Positions 28,403 to 35,955 of a stretch of DNA of 64,000 nt are shown piece by piece. The translations under genes were made by a program, and so were the position numbers. Source of the DNA: Acidobacteriota bacterium (GTDB lineage: Bacteria > Acidobacteriota > Thermoanaerobaculia > Gp7-AA8); NCBI GenBank assembly GCA_019244185.1, contig JAFATB010000006.1, positions 553,614-617,613 of the forward strand. Direction: 5' to 3'. The notes under the pieces were generated by a model. It was not told where the DNA came from. It saw only the letters and a list, made by a program, of their open reading frames with translations, and searched no databases. Each line of letters begins with the position of its first letter. Position 1 is the first letter of the stretch.

Positions 28403-29629
28403 TTATTCGTAACGAAGACATTCGATCGGATCGAGCATGGAGGCTTTCCACGCCGGATACAGACCGAAAAGAATTCCGATGGCCGCGGGGACGAGGAACG
28501 CGCTGCTGACGGCCCACAACGGAATGGGACTGAACGAGCCGAAGAATCCGTGGCTGATCGCGCCGCCGGCCGCATAGCCGAGCGCAACGCCGGCCGCTCC
28601 GCCGAGGAGCGATAAGAGCGACGCTTCAATGAGGAACTGCACCAGGATGTCGCGCGGCTTGGCGCCGACGGATTTCCGGATGCCGATCTCACGCGTGCGC
28701 TCGGTGACCGTGACGAGCATGATGTTCATGATGCCGACGCCGCCGACGAGCAGCGCGATCGACACCATGCCGCCGGCCACGGCGCCGATGAAGCGCGTAA
28801 TGCCGGAGACGATGGAGACGAACTGCCGCTGGCTGAAGACGCGGAAGCCTTCCTGCTCTTTCGGTTTGAGGCCTTTGACGCGGCGTAATGCGGCGGTGAC
28901 GAGCTCCGCACCGTCATCCGCGCTGACCTTCGAGTCGATGCGCACCTGAAAGAACAGCTGATGGCGCTGCTCTTCGGTGAGCATCGGCAGGCCGGTGCGC
29001 AGCGGGATGAGGATCATGCTGTCGGGATCGGCGCCGAGGGTTGCGCCGCGTTCCTCCAGCACGCCGATGATCTCGAGTCCGAGAGACGGCGTCTGAATGA
29101 TCTTGCCGATGGGATTGCCTTTGATGGCGAGCTTCTCGAGCACCTTCGGGCCGACGATGACCACTTTGCTGCCGAGGCGGATCTCCGCCGGGACGAAATT
29201 GCGTCCGGTCTTGACGTTGATGTCGTTGAGCTCGAGATAGGTCTCGTCCGACATCAGCATGTTGACGGAGGTGGTGTGGCCGTTGGCCTTGAGATCGGTG
29301 CTCGTCAATGCGAGGGGTGTGACCTGGGTGACCTGGCGCACGAGGCGTTGCACGGCCTTCATGTCGTCTGCGGTCAGGTCGCGATTGCGGACTTTCCCAT
29401 ATTCCTCGAGCGGAACGTCGCCCGGCAGGAGAGGGCGGACGAGCAGCGTCTGGCTGCCGGCGCGCTCGATTTCCTGCAGGATGCTGCGCTCCATTCCCTG
29501 GACGAGGCTGACCACGGCGATGACGCTGGTCACGCCGATGACGATGCCCAGGGAGGTGAGGATCGAGCGCATTTTGTTCGCTTGGAGCGATTTGAGCGCC
29601 GCACGCAATGGCTCGATGAGGCCGAACAT
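28403..29629 (-). CDS. MacB/FtsX-type ABC transporter permease
   Basis: 408 residues from ATG 29629 (preceded by AAAGGA). N-terminal membrane segment (SILTSLGIVIGVTSVIAVVSL), a large periplasmic MacB_PCD domain (about 45-270), and three C-terminal FtsX helices (around GAVAGGMVSIALLVGGVGI, LIEASLLSLLGGAAGVALGY and WAVSSAFLVPAAIGILFG) with the family loop VTERTREIGIRKSVGAKP. Ends DPIECLRYE, typical of MacB. There is no ATP-binding domain, and no ATPase gene lies in the operon. With the HlyD-type adaptor it would form a MacAB-like exporter, presumably of the peptides. Confidence 0.9.
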   Translation of the reverse strand: MFGLIEPLRAALKSLQANKMRSILTSLGIVIGVTSVIAVVSLVQGMERSILQEIERAGSQTLLVRPLLPGDVPLEEYGKVRNRDLTADDMKAVQRLVRQVTQVTPLALTSTDLKANGHTTSVNMLMSDETYLELNDINVKTGRNFVPAEIRLGSKVVIVGPKVLEKLAIKGNPIGKIIQTPSLGLEIIGVLEERGATLGADPDSMILIPLRTGLPMLTEEQRHQLFFQVRIDSKVSADDGAELVTAALRRVKGLKPKEQEGFRVFSQRQFVSIVSGITRFIGAVAGGMVSIALLVGGVGIMNIMLVTVTERTREIGIRKSVGAKPRDILVQFLIEASLLSLLGGAAGVALGYAAGGAISHGFFGSFSPIPLWAVSSAFLVPAAIGILFGLYPAWKASMLDPIECLRYE

Positions 29630-29678
29630 GGGATGAGGTCCTTTCTGTAAATTAATTGAGCGTTTGTGAACCCGAGGC

Positions 29679-29712
29679 CCCATTACGGCCTTCCGGAGAA
29701 GGCCGTAATGGG
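29679..29712 (-). other. Perfect 15-bp hairpin between peptide genes and permease
   Basis: Arms 29679-29693 and 29698-29712 (CCCATTACGGCCTTC and its exact complement) with a CGGA loop. No T tract follows on the minus strand, so it is not a classical terminator. Its place between the peptide genes and the permease gene fits an mRNA processing or stabilising structure that sets the peptide-to-transporter ratio. Confidence 0.7.
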
Positions 29713-29736
29713 ATGGCCGGAACTGCATGGCGATCC

Positions 29737-29805
29737 GCAGAAAAGAGCCGCGACCACGGCGATCAGCAACCCGTCAGCTTCACACCCACAGCAAAACTGA
29801 CGACG
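29737..29805 (+). repeat. Inverted repeat R3 (outer end of peptide cassette 2)
   Basis: About 69 bp: GCAGAAAAGAGCCGCGACCA, then GGCGATC, CACACCCACAGCAAAACTG and ACGACG. It aligns over its whole length, with one small gap, to the reverse complement of R4 (30434-30497). Its first part carries the core also found in R1 and R2. Confidence 0.7.
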
Positions 29806-29837
29806 ACTCGCCAAGGGACTCTTTCAGCCGAAGCCGA

Positions 29838-29960
29838 TTACGACGAGAGAGCCGCGATGATGATGATCGTCGCCGCGCCGGCGCCAGCACCCGCGAGCCA
29901 CGTTCCGACGCTGGGGGCAACCACTTCTTCCATCTCTTCGATCATGAGCACGTTGTTCAT
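29838..29960 (-). CDS. Candidate precursor peptide B1 (40 residues)
   Basis: 40 residues from ATG 29960, with AAGGAAAG upstream. Starts MNNVLMIEEMEEVVAP, then SVGTWLAGAGAGAAT and a run of isoleucines ending AALSS. Differs from B2 at one residue, with several synonymous changes, so it is a recent duplicate under coding constraint. The Gly-rich GAGAG and hydrophobic tail resemble membrane-active peptides. The leader is shared with A1 and A2 while the C-terminal part is unrelated. Confidence 0.85.
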   Translation of the reverse strand: MNNVLMIEEMEEVVAPSVGTWLAGAGAGAATIIIIAALSS

Positions 29961-30033
29961 TGGAGTCTTTCCTTTTCTCTGAAGTTGGTGAAACGTTGTT
30001 GTTTAGGGACCGGGTCTGTTGGTGGACGACGGA

Positions 30034-30156
30034 CTACGAGGAGAGCGCCGCGATGATGATGATCGTCGCCGCGCCGGCGCCAGCGCCCGCGAGCCACGTT
30101 CCGACGCTGGGGGCAACCACTTCTTCCATCTCTTCGATCATGAGCATGTTGTTCAT
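30034..30156 (-). CDS. Candidate precursor peptide B2 (40 residues)
   Basis: 40 residues from ATG 30156 to a TAG at 30034. Identical to B1 except Met for Val at position 4; third-codon changes and different stop codons separate the two genes. Leader LMIEEMEEVVAP, then SVGTWLAGAGAGAAT and an isoleucine-rich end. An AAGGAAGA purine stretch precedes the start. Confidence 0.85.
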   Translation of the reverse strand: MNNMLMIEEMEEVVAPSVGTWLAGAGAGAATIIIIAALSS

Positions 30157-30243
30157 TGGAGTCTTCCTTTTCTTTCTTTTAGTTAGTTTGTGAAAGGGCC
30201 CGAAATGAATCAATGCCCGTACTGCGTGTGAAGCAGAGGCGTC

Positions 30244-30366
30244 TTATGCGCCGCCGCAGAGGATCGCGCCCGCGATGAGCGCGCCGATGGCGAAGCCCTG
30301 CCAGAAGTCGTTCGCGGCCTCGCTGATCGGGGCAACGATGGTTTCCATCTCTTCGATCATGACCAT
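30244..30366 (-). CDS. Candidate precursor peptide A2 (40 residues)
   Basis: 40 residues from ATG 30366, with AAAGGAG 9 nt upstream. Leader MVMIEEMETIVAP, then ISEAANDFWQGFAIGALIAG and the tail AILCGGA. It is the paralog of A1; most changes are conservative (T/N, N/Q, V/I). A GxxxG motif (GFAIG) and the terminal CGGA are kept. It is the first peptide gene after the HlyD-type adaptor. Confidence 0.85.
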   Translation of the reverse strand: MVMIEEMETIVAPISEAANDFWQGFAIGALIAGAILCGGA

Positions 30367-30433
30367 GTGCGTAATCTCCTTTCTATAAGATGATGTTGCC
30401 GTACTGCCAAAACCGGGGTCCCGTACAACCTAG

Positions 30434-30497
30434 CGCCGCCAGCTTTACTGCGGGTGTGAGCGCTGCGATTGCCTTGGTCGCGGCTCTTTACTGCCGA
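30434..30497 (-). repeat. Inverted repeat R4 (inner end of peptide cassette 2)
   Basis: Reverse-complement partner of R3; on the minus strand it reads GCAGTAAAGAGCCGCGACCA, then GGCAATCGCAGC and CTCACACCCGCAGTAAAGCT. It lies between the adaptor gene and peptide A2, so R3 and R4 enclose peptides B1, B2 and A2. Confidence 0.7.
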
Positions 30498-30525
30498 CCG
30501 GACCACGATTCGATTGATGCCTGAT

Positions 30526-31788
30526 TCAGTTGGCGGAGTGCCGCTCCTGCTCGCGCTGTTTCCGCTCCTCCTGCGAGTCGGACAGGTGATGCAGCGTGAC
30601 GTCCGCCTTGTCCTTGAGATCGCGCAGCTTGCGCAGAGGGCCTGTAATGACCTTGTCGCCTTGTGCGAGACCGTGTTGGACTTCGTAATACTGGCTGTCG
30701 GCGATTCCGAGCGTGACCGTCTTCTCGTCGACCTTGCCGTCTTTGTTCGCGACCATGACCACGGAGCGCGTCTGCGGGACGAACAGACCCTGCTTGCGCG
30801 CGTCGTCCATCGAACCTTCGCGCTCGAGCACCGACTGCAGCGGCACGCGCACGGCATTGTTCGCGTCCGCGGTCAGAATCACCGCCCGCGCGCTCATACC
30901 GGGGCGCAGCAACGCCATGTCGCGGTCGGTGACCGTGAGGAACACCTTGACCTTGTACATGTTCGCGTCCTGACCGGTCGCTTCGGCCGCGGAGGCGATC
31001 TCGCTGATCGTGCCGCGGAAAATGCGGTCCGGCAGCGGCTCGACGCTGACCTGCGCCGGCTGACCGACTTTGAGACGCACCACTTCGTTCTCGTTGACCT
31101 TGATCTCGGCGCACGTGTCGGTCATGTCCGAGACGACCATGAGCACCGCGCCGGGGAGGTTGCTCGTGCCCGGAATGGCCATTTCGCCTTTTTCCGCGCG
31201 CAGTGAGGTCACGCGGCCCACAATGGGCGAGCGGATCTCGGTTTTCGTGAGACCGTCGCGCATGGCCGCGACGTTGGCCTCGTTCTGTGCGACGTTCGCT
31301 CGCGCCGACTGTGCGGTGAACTCCGCGCTCTCCATGCCGATCTTCGCCTGGCGGTCCGCCTCGACGGAGACGAGCCCTTGATGGAACAGCGCGTCGGTGC
31401 GCTGGTACGTTTCACCCGCGAGCCGCCGGGCCGCGTCGAGACGGGCCGCGTCTTTGCGAGCCGACTCGAGCAGCGCCTCCGCTTGCGAGAGCTGCTGCCG
31501 CAGACGCTCCGGATCGATGCGTACGAGCAGCTGTCCCGCCTGCACGTACTCGCCGTCCTTGACCAGGAGCTCCGTGATCTCGCCGGCCACGTTGGTGCCG
31601 ATGTTCACGCGGGTGCGGGCCTGGATCTCGCCGCTGGCCTGGATGGTCTCGCGCACTTCTCCGCGGTCGACCACGTCCCAGTTGAGGGCGTCGGCTTCGC
31701 TGCCGGTCTTTCCGAACGTCAGTCCGAGGCTGAGCATGACCGCGCAGCCGAGGACGATCGCCATCTGAATCTTCGTTCGCTTGCGCAT
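30526..31788 (-). CDS. HlyD/MacA-type periplasmic adaptor protein
   Basis: 420 residues from ATG 31788; a TTG at 31797 that overlaps the YIP1 stop is also possible. One N-terminal membrane anchor (IQMAIVLGCAVMLSLGLTFG), then the biotinyl-lipoyl half-motif GEIQARTRVNIGTNVAGEI, a coiled-coil hairpin (about 95-200) and the second half-motif KTEIRSPIVGRVTSL. Beta-barrel and membrane-proximal domains complete the fold. The charged tail is KQREQERHSAN. It is the partner expected for the MacB-type permease encoded after the peptide genes. Confidence 0.92.
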   Translation of the reverse strand: MRKRTKIQMAIVLGCAVMLSLGLTFGKTGSEADALNWDVVDRGEVRETIQASGEIQARTRVNIGTNVAGEITELLVKDGEYVQAGQLLVRIDPERLRQQLSQAEALLESARKDAARLDAARRLAGETYQRTDALFHQGLVSVEADRQAKIGMESAEFTAQSARANVAQNEANVAAMRDGLTKTEIRSPIVGRVTSLRAEKGEMAIPGTSNLPGAVLMVVSDMTDTCAEIKVNENEVVRLKVGQPAQVSVEPLPDRIFRGTISEIASAAEATGQDANMYKVKVFLTVTDRDMALLRPGMSARAVILTADANNAVRVPLQSVLEREGSMDDARKQGLFVPQTRSVVMVANKDGKVDEKTVTLGIADSQYYEVQHGLAQGDKVITGPLRKLRDLKDKADVTLHHLSDSQEERKQREQERHSAN

Positions 31789-31793
31789 TGGAA

Positions 31794-32561
31794 TCAAACC
31801 CAGAAGTAAATTCGCCAGCCGAGGCTCACCACGAGGGCGAGAGCGGTACAGAGAGCGGCTTCTTTGTTCTTGAGGCGCATGACGTGGCGCGTGGCCAGGA
31901 AGGTCATGACGAAGAAGCCGATGATGAACGGATCGACCTGTGCGAGGAGCGCATAGAGCTTCGGGTTTTCAGGCCGCAGGTAGAAGGCCAGGCCCGACGG
32001 CGCGAGGCGGTCCGGAATCTGGCTGCCGACGTCGCGTAATGCGCTGACGACGCCGATCATGAGGAAGTACGGGACCAGCATGAGGCCCGGCACCGCGGAC
32101 GCGCTGACGGCCTGCAGGAACTTCGGCTTGCGCTCGGCTTTCGTGCCCAGGCCGACCAGCCAGAACATGAGGCCGAAGAACAGCGTCCCGAAGAGATTGC
32201 GGAACGTGACCGCCATGAGCGTCATCGGCATCATGAAGCGCCGCGTGATCTCGATGACGCTTTCGATCTGCGCCGCGGGCATGGAGCCGTTCTTCTCGAG
32301 CACCGGACGGTACAGAGCGTCGGCGTCGACCTTGAGGCTCCAGGGCACGACCCACAGCCACGCGGCGATGATGACCAGCAGGAGCGCTCCACCCCAGCGC
32401 GGCGTGTCGGCGAGCCGCGTGAAGAGCTGCGTCGGCTGCGTGAAGACGTCGACGGCCTGCTCGAGGAGGGTGGGGGCTTTCAGCCGCTTCTTCGTACGCG
32501 GCTGCGGCTCGACCGGCATCGCGTCGGCGCCAACAACAGCGGCAATGGCATTTTCGTGCAT
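31794..32561 (-). CDS. YIP1-family membrane protein in the peptide operon
   Basis: 255 residues. Soluble N-terminus, then LLEQAVDVFTQPTQLFTRLA (the usual opening of bacterial YIP1-like proteins) and about five membrane helices ending GWRIYFWV. GGAGAA precedes the ATG at 32561. Function unknown; in the operon it could act in immunity or in assembly of the export complex. That role is inferred from position only. Confidence 0.8.
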   Translation of the reverse strand: MHENAIAAVVGADAMPVEPQPRTKKRLKAPTLLEQAVDVFTQPTQLFTRLADTPRWGGALLLVIIAAWLWVVPWSLKVDADALYRPVLEKNGSMPAAQIESVIEITRRFMMPMTLMAVTFRNLFGTLFFGLMFWLVGLGTKAERKPKFLQAVSASAVPGLMLVPYFLMIGVVSALRDVGSQIPDRLAPSGLAFYLRPENPKLYALLAQVDPFIIGFFVMTFLATRHVMRLKNKEAALCTALALVVSLGWRIYFWV

Positions 32562-32595
32562 GGGATTCTCCGATTGAATGTCGTGGTGATAGGGA

Positions 32596-33024
32596 TTACA
32601 GAGTCACTTCTTCGAGCACCGCGATGCGGGAGAGGCTGACCGGCAGGGCCACAATGGCGGCGATCCCGGCCACGATCCAGCTCACAATGACGGTGCTCAT
32701 CGCGAGCGAGCTGACGAACATGAAGAACGATTCCGGCGAGGTGAACGGGCTCTGTCCGATGACGGCCGGATTCATGAGCACCGCTCCGAGTCCGATCAGC
32801 GAGAACATCGTCCCCGCAATCACCCCCGCCAGGGCCGCCGCCTTCACGCCTTCCCTCGGCGCGAAGTTGCCGGCCACGAAACCGATTCCGACGGCGAGCA
32901 GCAGCGACAGCATGGCCCGCAGCGAGCCGCTGGCCAGGACGCCCATCCGCATCAGCGGAATCTGCGCGGCCACGCCCGTGAGACCGACTGCCACTCCCAA
33001 TCCGACGACGTGTTTGACGTTCAT
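32596..33024 (-). CDS. Four-helix membrane protein, candidate immunity protein
   Basis: 142 residues from ATG 33024, which overlaps the TAA of the M50-ThiF gene (TAATG). Four hydrophobic segments (VVGLGVAVGLTGVAAQ, LSLLLAVGIGFVAGNF, LAGVIAGTMFSLIGLGAVLM, VIVSWIVAGIAAIVALPVSL). No recognised family. Small multi-helix proteins next to bacteriocin genes are often immunity factors, which is a guess here. Confidence 0.8.
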   Translation of the reverse strand: MNVKHVVGLGVAVGLTGVAAQIPLMRMGVLASGSLRAMLSLLLAVGIGFVAGNFAPREGVKAAALAGVIAGTMFSLIGLGAVLMNPAVIGQSPFTSPESFFMFVSSLAMSTVIVSWIVAGIAAIVALPVSLSRIAVLEEVTL

Positions 33025-35375
33025 TACGCGCTCACCCTTTCCTGCACGGTCCCGCAGACGGTGCACTGTTCATTGCGGGGATTGTCTTGATAGTGGAACT
33101 CGAGGCTCGGGACGTTGATGTAGAGCAGGCGTCCCGCGGTCTTGACGTCGCCGAGCTTGGCGAGGTGCAGGACCACTTCGTTCGACAGCAGTCCGGCCGT
33201 CGCGGAGACCATCGGTCCGAGCGTGCCGAACGCGCCGCGGTCGAATTTCGGGAACTCCAGCGGATTGCATTCGAGACAGGCGGACTGTCCCGGGATCACC
33301 GTGGCGCCGACGACCGTGCCCTGCGCGAGGAAGCCGCCGCCCGAGAACGGGATGCCCTTCCGGATGCAGGCTTCATTGATGAGCGTAATGGCGTTGACGG
33401 GATTGTCGAGGGCGCGCACGACGAAGGTGCTGCCTTCAATGGCCTCGCTGATCTCTTCGACGTTCTGTACGAATTTGTGCGTCTTGCGGATGCGCAGCTG
33501 CGGATTGAATTCGAGCAGGCGCTCGGCGGCGACGTCGACCTTGTAGCGGCCGATGTCGGCGGGCGTGAAGAAGAGCTGGCGATTGAGGTTGGTGAGCTCG
33601 ATCTTGTCGGCGTCGACGAGATGCAGTTCGCCGATGCCGCAGGAGGCGAGGTTCCACGCCACGTGCGTGCCCAGTCCGCCGACGCCGAGGATCGTGACCG
33701 ACGCATTGCGCAGGCGGTCGAGCGCTTCCAGCTCGCTGCCGCGGACGTTCGCGTTCATGCTGAACCAGCCCAGCTGCCGCGAGTAGCGGAGATTCTCCTC
33801 GCTGAGCTCCCACTCCGACGTATAGCGGAGATAGCGGTGATGCCACAGGCGCTGGATGACGTTCTCGAATTCCGGCAGCCACGCGGCCTGCTCTTTGAGC
33901 CGCGGCAGCGTGTACGAGCCATCGCGCAGCAGCGGGATGAATTCGAAGAGCGACGCCGGCGCCTGCACCGTCAGAGAATCGGGCGCGGTCCAGCCGAAGA
34001 TGAATTCCTGGTTGTCCGTACTGATCACGGTGACGTGCGGATTGAGACGGATGGGACGCTCGGGATCGAGCGTGTAGGTGACGAATGCGGCCGGGGCTTG
34101 CTGACGCGGGCGGGGCGCCGCAACCGCGGGCGCCGCGGCGGCGGCCTGTTTGCGCGCCTTGCGCAGTTGCAGTGCGAAGCGGCCGGCGAACGTCAGCGCG
34201 AGGAGGACCACGGCGCCGGCGACGGCCCAGATGCTGGCACGCGACGAGACGCCGAACCAGCTCGCGATGCGGAACAGGAAGCCGAGACCGCCCGCCCACA
34301 TGGCCGTACCGAACCACATCGATGAGATGCCGAAGCAGAACAGGAGCGCGCGGGTCATCGGCGTCAGCGACAGAACCGCGTTGTAGCGAAGACGCGCGCC
34401 CTGTACGGGACGGCGCAGCATCGCGGAGGAGAGCGTCACGCGCACCCACTCGATGCTGCGGTCGCGGAGATTGGTCATCGGCAGCGCATTGGAGAGCGCC
34501 CAATAGCCGTCCAGACGGACGAACGGCAGCACATTGAGAAGAATCGTGGAGAGATTTGCGGCCGCGAAGATGATCAGCAGGTCCGCATTATGGCGGCCCT
34601 TCAATGCCAGCCACAGGAACATCGTCCCGCTGGTCACGAGGGCCTGGACATAAACGCCGGCAGAGGAGATGACCACGCGTTGCCAGCGATTGCGCAATTG
34701 CCACGAGTCTGTAATGTCCGCGTAGGCGGCCGGCTGCAGGTAATACAGCATGACGCCGAGACTGCGCACCGGCGCGCCATAATGGTGGCAGGCCGCCGCA
34801 TGTCCCAATTCATGAATGAAGGTGACGAGGAAAAACAGGCCGACGATCGTCGCGATCTGCACCGCCGTGAAATTCACGGTGCGGAAGACGTGGCCGATCT
34901 CGCCGCCGTGCGAAATCCCAACACCGAGCGCAATGACGGAGATGAGAATTCCGAGCGCGACGACCGAGCGCTTCATCATGACGCGCGTGAAGGGCGACAG
35001 CCACTCCAATAACGGGTCGGGTTTTCCGAGGTGAATGCGCAGCTGGCCGAAACGGCCCCATTCGAAGCGGCGTTGCGCGGCAGGAGTTTCTTCCGCCTGC
35101 TGGACGACCTGCAGCTTCACAGGCTCGGCGCTCATGCAGATCAACTTCGCTGCCTGGAGGCGGCGAAGGAGCTCTTCGCCCATGGACGCCTCGATTCCGA
35201 GGAGCGCTGCGATCTCCTGTTCGGCGACCTGGCCGTCAATGCGCATCAGCCAGTCGAATTCGCGCAGACCGAGCCGCAGGTAACGGCCGGTTTCGTGATT
35301 GAGCACGAGTCTCGAATCAGGCTCCGGCTGCGGGAGATCCATTTGCAGCTTCGGATTTCGATAGGGGTAGGCCAT
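33024..35375 (-). CDS. Fused M50 metalloprotease and ThiF-type E1 with RRE-like domains
   Basis: 783 residues from ATG 35375 (GAGGA 11 nt upstream); an ATG at 35393 has no ribosome site. Order: winged-helix, PqqD/RRE-like segment (about 20-85; GRYLRLGLREFDWL); membrane site-2-protease (about 130-400) with HELGH at 188-192 and NVLPFVRLDG at 281-290; an Ala/Pro linker (410-430); a second RRE-like segment (about 438-520; IRLNPHVTVIS, LLRDGSYTLPRL); and a ThiF/MoeB E1 domain (about 535-783) with GVGGLG at 564-569, LVDADKIELTNLNRQ and a Cys4 zinc site (C700, C703, C771, C774). First gene of the peptide operon. Likely binds the shared leader, activates or modifies the peptides, and cleaves them at the membrane. 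The exact chemistry is unknown. Confidence 0.88.
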   Translation of the reverse strand: MAYPYRNPKLQMDLPQPEPDSRLVLNHETGRYLRLGLREFDWLMRIDGQVAEQEIAALLGIEASMGEELLRRLQAAKLICMSAEPVKLQVVQQAEETPAAQRRFEWGRFGQLRIHLGKPDPLLEWLSPFTRVMMKRSVVALGILISVIALGVGISHGGEIGHVFRTVNFTAVQIATIVGLFFLVTFIHELGHAAACHHYGAPVRSLGVMLYYLQPAAYADITDSWQLRNRWQRVVISSAGVYVQALVTSGTMFLWLALKGRHNADLLIIFAAANLSTILLNVLPFVRLDGYWALSNALPMTNLRDRSIEWVRVTLSSAMLRRPVQGARLRYNAVLSLTPMTRALLFCFGISSMWFGTAMWAGGLGFLFRIASWFGVSSRASIWAVAGAVVLLALTFAGRFALQLRKARKQAAAAAPAVAAPRPRQQAPAAFVTYTLDPERPIRLNPHVTVISTDNQEFIFGWTAPDSLTVQAPASLFEFIPLLRDGSYTLPRLKEQAAWLPEFENVIQRLWHHRYLRYTSEWELSEENLRYSRQLGWFSMNANVRGSELEALDRLRNASVTILGVGGLGTHVAWNLASCGIGELHLVDADKIELTNLNRQLFFTPADIGRYKVDVAAERLLEFNPQLRIRKTHKFVQNVEEISEAIEGSTFVVRALDNPVNAITLINEACIRKGIPFSGGGFLAQGTVVGATVIPGQSACLECNPLEFPKFDRGAFGTLGPMVSATAGLLSNEVVLHLAKLGDVKTAGRLLYINVPSLEFHYQDNPRNEQCTVCGTVQERVSA

Positions 35376-35699
35376 AGACACACGAATCCTCATCGGGAAA
35401 ACACTGCGTTTTTGTTGAAAGGCGGAACCGATTGCCTTGCCAGAGCTTCTGCGTCAGTCGTTGCTGTCGAGGAGTTGGCTATTCGTTGCGTTGTATGGCC
35501 GAACTAACTTATTAGTACCTTTTCCAAATTCCAGCGATCCGGCGTTCCGGCGAAAAGATTTTCGGCAGGTATGGCGCTATGTAGTTAAGGTTGCCGCTGG
35601 TTATGGCTGAGCTTTAAAGACGGCAGGCGGGAATGACAGGAGTGTGCTTGCGCTTTTCATACGGCAAACGTCCAACATTTCTCCAGGAGCCCAAGCACT
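35376..35699. other. Intergenic region upstream of the peptide operon
   Basis: 324 bp between two divergent genes with no coding frame I would support. An AT-rich block near 35500-35540 (including CTAACTTATTAG) is the likely promoter region for the minus-strand peptide operon. No clear -35/-10 or sigma-54 elements could be assigned. Confidence 0.4.
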
Positions 35700-35903
35700 A
35701 TGAATTCGCAGCGAAAAGCTCGGCTGTTCATCCTTCTCGGTATGTTCGCGCTCGCGTTCGCCATGACGGTTTCCACGCGTTTCCACCTCGATTTCGCCGC
35801 CGGCTTCGGCTATGTGCTCGGCACCGGCTTTCTCGGCCTCGGCGTCGTGAAACTGCGGCGCGAACCGACGGCTCAGCTGCCGGAACCGAACGCGCGAAAC
35901 TGA
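35700..35903 (+). CDS. Small two-helix membrane protein, unknown
   Basis: 67 residues from ATG 35700, preceded by CAGGAG at a 10-nt spacing. Two hydrophobic segments (LFILLGMFALAFAMTVS and FAAGFGYVLGTGFLGLGVV) and a polar C-terminus. Convergent with holA. Not recognised; may or may not belong to the divergent peptide locus. Confidence 0.65.
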   Translation: MNSQRKARLFILLGMFALAFAMTVSTRFHLDFAAGFGYVLGTGFLGLGVVKLRREPTAQLPEPNARN

Positions 35904-35955
35904 CGGGCGCGGCGCAGCCGGACCGCGCGTCCTTGAGCGGCTTCAGCGGTGGCGC

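Noticed and set aside
30180..30243. Tiny plus-strand ORF with a CPYC motif
   Set aside because: Only eight codons, no ribosome site, opposite to the operon direction.
30526..31206. Plus-strand ORFs across the HlyD-type gene
   Set aside because: Shadows of the adaptor gene; no initiation signals and biased composition.
35400..35540. Sigma-54 promoter for the peptide operon
   Set aside because: A TGGCA-like sequence is present on the minus strand but no TTGC-type -12 element at the required spacing.
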